From a virus: a DNA stretch of 24,472 nucleotides. The position numbers and the translations under genes were made by a program. Positions 22,119 through 24,472 of the stretch are shown here, one piece after another (within the stretch, counting starts at the first letter, position 1; each line of letters begins with the position of its first letter). The notes beneath the pieces are model-generated. The model ran no database searches, had not been told where the DNA came from, and worked only from the letters and a program-made list of their open reading frames with translations. The stretch is from positions 1 through 24,472 of IMG/VR virus record IMGVR_UViG_3300020172_000158; one strand, written 5' to 3'.

Positions 22119-23082
22119 TGATGTAATCTTCCATGTCATTTTCATCAAATGCTACAATATACGAAGCATTATCTTGAAACCCAAATGTTAATATAAACTT
22201 ACCGTTATGCACTGCACCACCACAACAAAATTCAATTTTACCACCCATAAACGAAAATGGTTTAGATGTCTTAATACGATTCCAATCTTTATCCCAAACT
22301 ATAATTCTATGTCTATAGATTGCATCTTTATTACCAATTTCTGTTTTAAGTAAATCTACTTCGTGAACTACTGCACAATAGTTATCTTTCCATGTAAACA
22401 CTTGTGAACCACCACGCCAATCTTTGAACCCTGGAGTAAATTCTCCATGATGAATTTGTTCGCATGTTTTTGTTATTGGATCAACTTTAACAACTTCAAT
22501 AGGATTACACCACTTAACAAAATGATATGGTAAATCTAAAATTGGCATCCAATTCTTTTCACAGTAACTATCATCTTTTAATGGTGCAGGAATTCTAAAT
22601 CTTGAAATCTCTTCTGCTTTATCACCAGAGATTGTAATTTCTGATAATTCCATTCTACCTTGTCCATTTGGTGTTGTATCTCGTCTAACACCACATAGAT
22701 ACATTTTATCATCCCAATTAAACAATCTACAATCTTCAAGACCAATAAATTCCCAAAGTGGTCTTACATCTAATTTAGATGTTTCAACATATTTACAACT
22801 AACTGTTTTGTAATTTTCATCTAACTCTAACAAGAAATTCTTTGTAGTTAAAGTTATATCATCTTCTGGATGAAGATAATTTAATGGACCATAAAAGAGA
22901 GATACCTTTTCGTTCTCTGAATGGTATAAGTTATAATTAACATGCCTAATATTTACCATCAATTTACCATTAGAGAAAAATAACGAGGGGTTTAATAATC
23001 CAGTACCCCCTGTTAATTTTGAATCTACTAGTAACGGTTCAATCTCAAACTTTAATTTCTCTAAAATAATATCATCTTGCAT
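22111..23082 (-). CDS. Five-bladed beta-propeller glycosidase-like protein (GH130/GH43-clan resemblance)
   Basis: 323 residues with repeated blade-type motifs: NPSLFF at 31-36, GLEDCRLF at 114-121, EKNWMP at 175-180, RGGSQVF at 223-229 and FCCGGA at 285-290. GLEDxR and KNWxP resemble the GxEDPR and KNW signatures of GH130-like phosphorylases and related five-bladed propellers. In those enzymes a conserved Asp or Glu attacks the sugar bond. Whether this protein is an active enzyme or only binds sugar cannot be told. No signal peptide. It lies after an exact late promoter, between the collagen-like fibre gene and the TPR-FkbM gene, which suggests joint action on glycans. The ATG at 23082 has AAAGGTG nine bases upstream. 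Confidence 0.75.
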   Translation of the reverse strand: MQDDIILEKLKFEIEPLLVDSKLTGGTGLLNPSLFFSNGKLMVNIRHVNYNLYHSENEKVSLFYGPLNYLHPEDDITLTTKNFLLELDENYKTVSCKYVETSKLDVRPLWEFIGLEDCRLFNWDDKMYLCGVRRDTTPNGQGRMELSEITISGDKAEEISRFRIPAPLKDDSYCEKNWMPILDLPYHFVKWCNPIEVVKVDPITKTCEQIHHGEFTPGFKDWRGGSQVFTWKDNYCAVVHEVDLLKTEIGNKDAIYRHRIIVWDKDWNRIKTSKPFSFMGGKIEFCCGGAVHNGKFILTFGFQDNASYIVAFDENDMEDYING

Positions 23083-23113
23083 ATCAAATCACCTTTCATT
23101 ATGTTTACTGCAT

Positions 23114-23121
23114 TATTTATA
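23114..23121 (-). promoter_or_regulatory. Late promoter TATAAATA for the propeller-FkbM pair
   Basis: Exact late box on the minus strand in the gap after the fibre gene stop. The predicted start at 23108 gives a leader of about 25 bases carrying AAAGGTGA before the ATG at 23082. It shows that these two genes belong to the late, virion-assembly programme. Confidence 0.8.
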
Positions 23122-23128
23122 TCTCTAA

Positions 23129-24472
23129 TTATACTTGTATAAATGATTGAGAAATGTACCACACTGTATCTGAATTAAATTTAGTGCAAACATATATTGT
23201 TACTTTACTTGCTGCGGTAGCAACAGCTGGTAATGTAGCACTGTTATTGTAAGCAAGAGTTTCACCACTGGGTGCAGCAAATGCTACTGTTCTTCCACCT
23301 GTTCCATCTTGCTTACATACAACAACAAATGTTCTTACTGCAGTACCACCAGGTTGACTTGATGGTAATGTAATAGTTACATTTCCAGTTAATGTAATTC
23401 TTTGAACATTATCTGTTGATGTTAATGTAAATGTAGTACCAGAGTTTGTATATGCTGCAGCACCTTCTCTAAAGTATGATATTGTATTACCACCAAAAGA
23501 AACATCACCAGAGAATGTTCCACCACCAAATGGTGTTCCAGTTAAACCTTGTGTACCTTGTGTACCAGTAGTACCTTGACTACCCGTAGTACCTTGAGTG
23601 CCTTGTGGTCCTTGAATACCTTGTATACCTTGAGCACCAGTAGTACCTTGACTACCTGTGGCGCCTTGACTACCAGTAGCACCTTGAGCACCAGTAGCAC
23701 CTTGACTACCTGTGGCGCCTTGAGAACCGGTAGCACCTTGTGATCCAGTAGCACCTTGAGAACCTGTTGTTCCTTGAACACCTTGCGTACCTTGTGTACC
23801 AGTAGTACCTTGTGATCCAGTAGCACCTTGAGCACCAGTAGCACCTTGACTACCTGTAGTTCCTTGAACACCTTGTGTACCTTGAACACCTCTAACACCA
23901 GTAATTGTTATTGTCCAAGATGATGCTAATGTTGTTCCAAGATTATAATCAGCAGCAATAGCAAATGTTGTTCCTGTAGTAATTGTTACAATACCTTCAA
24001 ACAAATTATCGGCTGTATTGATAGCACGAACACGATCACCTGTAGCAAAAGCACCTTGAATATTAGTAGTTAATGTAATTGTTCCAGAACTAGCGGGTGT
24101 TGCAGAAGTTGTTGATGTTACACCAGCATATCCAGTACCTTGCAAACCTTGTATACCTTGTGTACCCTGCACACCTTGTATACCTTGAATACCCTGAGTA
24201 CCTTGAGTACCCTGTGTACCTTGAACACCTTGGATACCTTGTGTACCTTGAGTACCTTGAGAACCAGTAGCACCTTGACTACCAGTTATACCTTGAACAC
24301 CTTGAGTACCTTGACTACCTGTAGTTCCCTGAGAACCTGTGGCACCTTGACTACCTGTAGCACCTTGTGATCCAGTAGTTCCTTGAACACCTTGAGTACC
24401 TTGTGATCCAGTAATTCCTTGAACACCTTGAGTACCAGTAGCACCTTGACTGCCTGTTGTTCCTTGAACACC
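23129..24472 (-). CDS. Collagen-like fibre protein, N terminus outside window
   Basis: 447 residues visible; the reading frame is open to the right edge, so the N terminus is missing. Residues 1-113 and about 195-313 are Gly-X-Y repeats, mostly [12 protein letters not shown] and GTTGSQ, with a single Pro in the repeats, typical of phage collagen-like fibres. Between them lies a small beta domain (about 114-194: [20 protein letters not shown] to [13 protein letters not shown]). The C terminus (314-447) is Ser/Thr/Val-rich beta sequence ending [10 protein letters not shown], a likely trimeric tip. A GTG at 24172 is an internal Val within the repeats, not a start. Role: probably host-recognition or appendage fibre. 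It precedes glycan-type genes, which may act on it or on the host surface. Confidence 0.88.
   Translation of the reverse strand, partial: GVQGTTGSQGATGTQGVQGITGSQGTQGVQGTTGSQGATGSQGATGSQGTTGSQGTQGVQGITGSQGATGSQGTQGTQGIQGVQGTQGTQGTQGIQGIQGVQGTQGIQGLQGTGYAGVTSTTSATPASSGTITLTTNIQGAFATGDRVRAINTADNLFEGIVTITTGTTFAIAADYNLGTTLASSWTITITGVRGVQGTQGVQGTTGSQGATGAQGATGSQGTTGTQGTQGVQGTTGSQGATGSQGATGSQGATGSQGATGAQGATGSQGATGSQGTTGAQGIQGIQGPQGTQGTTGSQGTTGTQGTQGLTGTPFGGGTFSGDVSFGGNTISYFREGAAAYTNSGTTFTLTSTDNVQRITLTGNVTITLPSSQPGGTAVRTFVVVCKQDGTGGRTVAFAAPSGETLAYNNSATLPAVATAASKVTIYVCTKFNSDTVWYISQSFIQV
23534..23890 (-). repeat. Collagen-type coding repeat, second block
   Basis: Degenerate 9-base units coding Gly-X-Y, such as the plus-strand words ACCTTG alternating with ACCAGTAGC or ACCTGTAGT. 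The same words recur tens of times, with third-base variation. The near-identical units make this block prone to slippage and to expansion or contraction, and give rise to spurious open frames in other registers. Confidence 0.85.
24134..24472 (-). repeat. Collagen-type coding repeat, first block, continuing past the window edge
   Basis: Same Gly-X-Y coding units as the block at 23534-23890, here with more GTQ, GIQ and GVQ triplets near its 3' part (24134-24250). The block is cut by the right edge, so its full length is unknown. Confidence 0.85.

Noticed and set aside
22119-22148. Upstream start for the TPR-FkbM gene, adding ten residues
   Set aside because: It would extend the overlap with the propeller gene to 38 bases. 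The ATG at 22118 has a well-placed GGAAG and the usual eight-base overlap.
24170-24172. GTG as a possible start of the fibre gene
   Set aside because: The frame stays open with identical Gly-X-Y repeats to the window edge, so this is an internal valine.
23542-24472. Several open frames in other registers over the collagen repeats, and a CRISPR-like look of regular DNA repeats
   Set aside because: All arise from the short repeat unit of the Gly-X-Y coding sequence. There are no unique spacers between constant repeats and no cas genes.

Overview
The window is part of the genome of a T4-superfamily contractile-tailed phage (myovirus). It is AT-rich by eye. Every protein-coding gene I can support lies on the minus strand, so the genes read from high to low coordinates. 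The content and order match the conserved T4-like core seen in cyanophages and their relatives: neck and packaging genes (13, 14, 15, 16, 17), tail sheath and tube (18, 19), portal (20), prohead core, protease and scaffold (67/68-like, 21, 22), major capsid (23), then recombination and late-transcription genes (uvsY, uvsW, 55, 47, 46). The host cannot be read from the sequence. Sigma-70-like promoters fit a bacterial host with ordinary sigma-70 signals.

Layout from right to left. (a) 24472-20877: the C-terminal part of a collagen-like fibre protein, a five-bladed beta-propeller glycosidase-like protein, and a TPR-FkbM methyltransferase. (b) 20807-15470: a tight operon 13-14-15-16-dps-17 in which successive genes share a TAATG stop/start. 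A Dps-type ferritin with an intact ferroxidase centre sits between the two terminase subunits. (c) 15408-13138: sheath and tube genes, closed by a hairpin terminator. (d) 13086-8956: portal, a 59-residue gp67-like protein, two core-type proteins, a small beta-rich protein and the gp21 protease. (e) 8921-6579: scaffold gp22 and capsid gp23, closed by a strong terminator. (f) 6482-5949: a second tail-tube-like protein. (g) 5915-1: uvsY, uvsW, an unknown acidic-tailed protein, late sigma factor gp55, a TagD-like cytidylyltransferase, gp47, and gp46, which runs off the left edge.

Regulation is unusually legible. Exact T4 late-promoter boxes (TATAAATA) occur on the minus strand at six places, each just upstream of a late gene, and the window also encodes gp55, the sigma factor expected to read them. 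The recombination cluster instead carries TTGACA-17-TATACT or TTGACA-17-TAAAAT promoters ahead of uvsY, the 143-residue gene and gp46. Against this one-strand organisation, two perfect sigma-70 promoters (TTGACA-17-TATAAT) point the other way on the plus strand, antisense to uvsW and its neighbour and to gene 17. They have no gene of their own.

Most noteworthy are the dps insertion in the terminase operon, the two antisense consensus promoters, a late promoter placed so that gene 5949-6482 should be transcribed as a leaderless mRNA, and a hairpin over the uvsY ribosome-binding site that would form only in read-through transcripts. No gene-free stretch exceeds about 100 bases. I see no tRNA, CRISPR, insertion sequence or attachment site.
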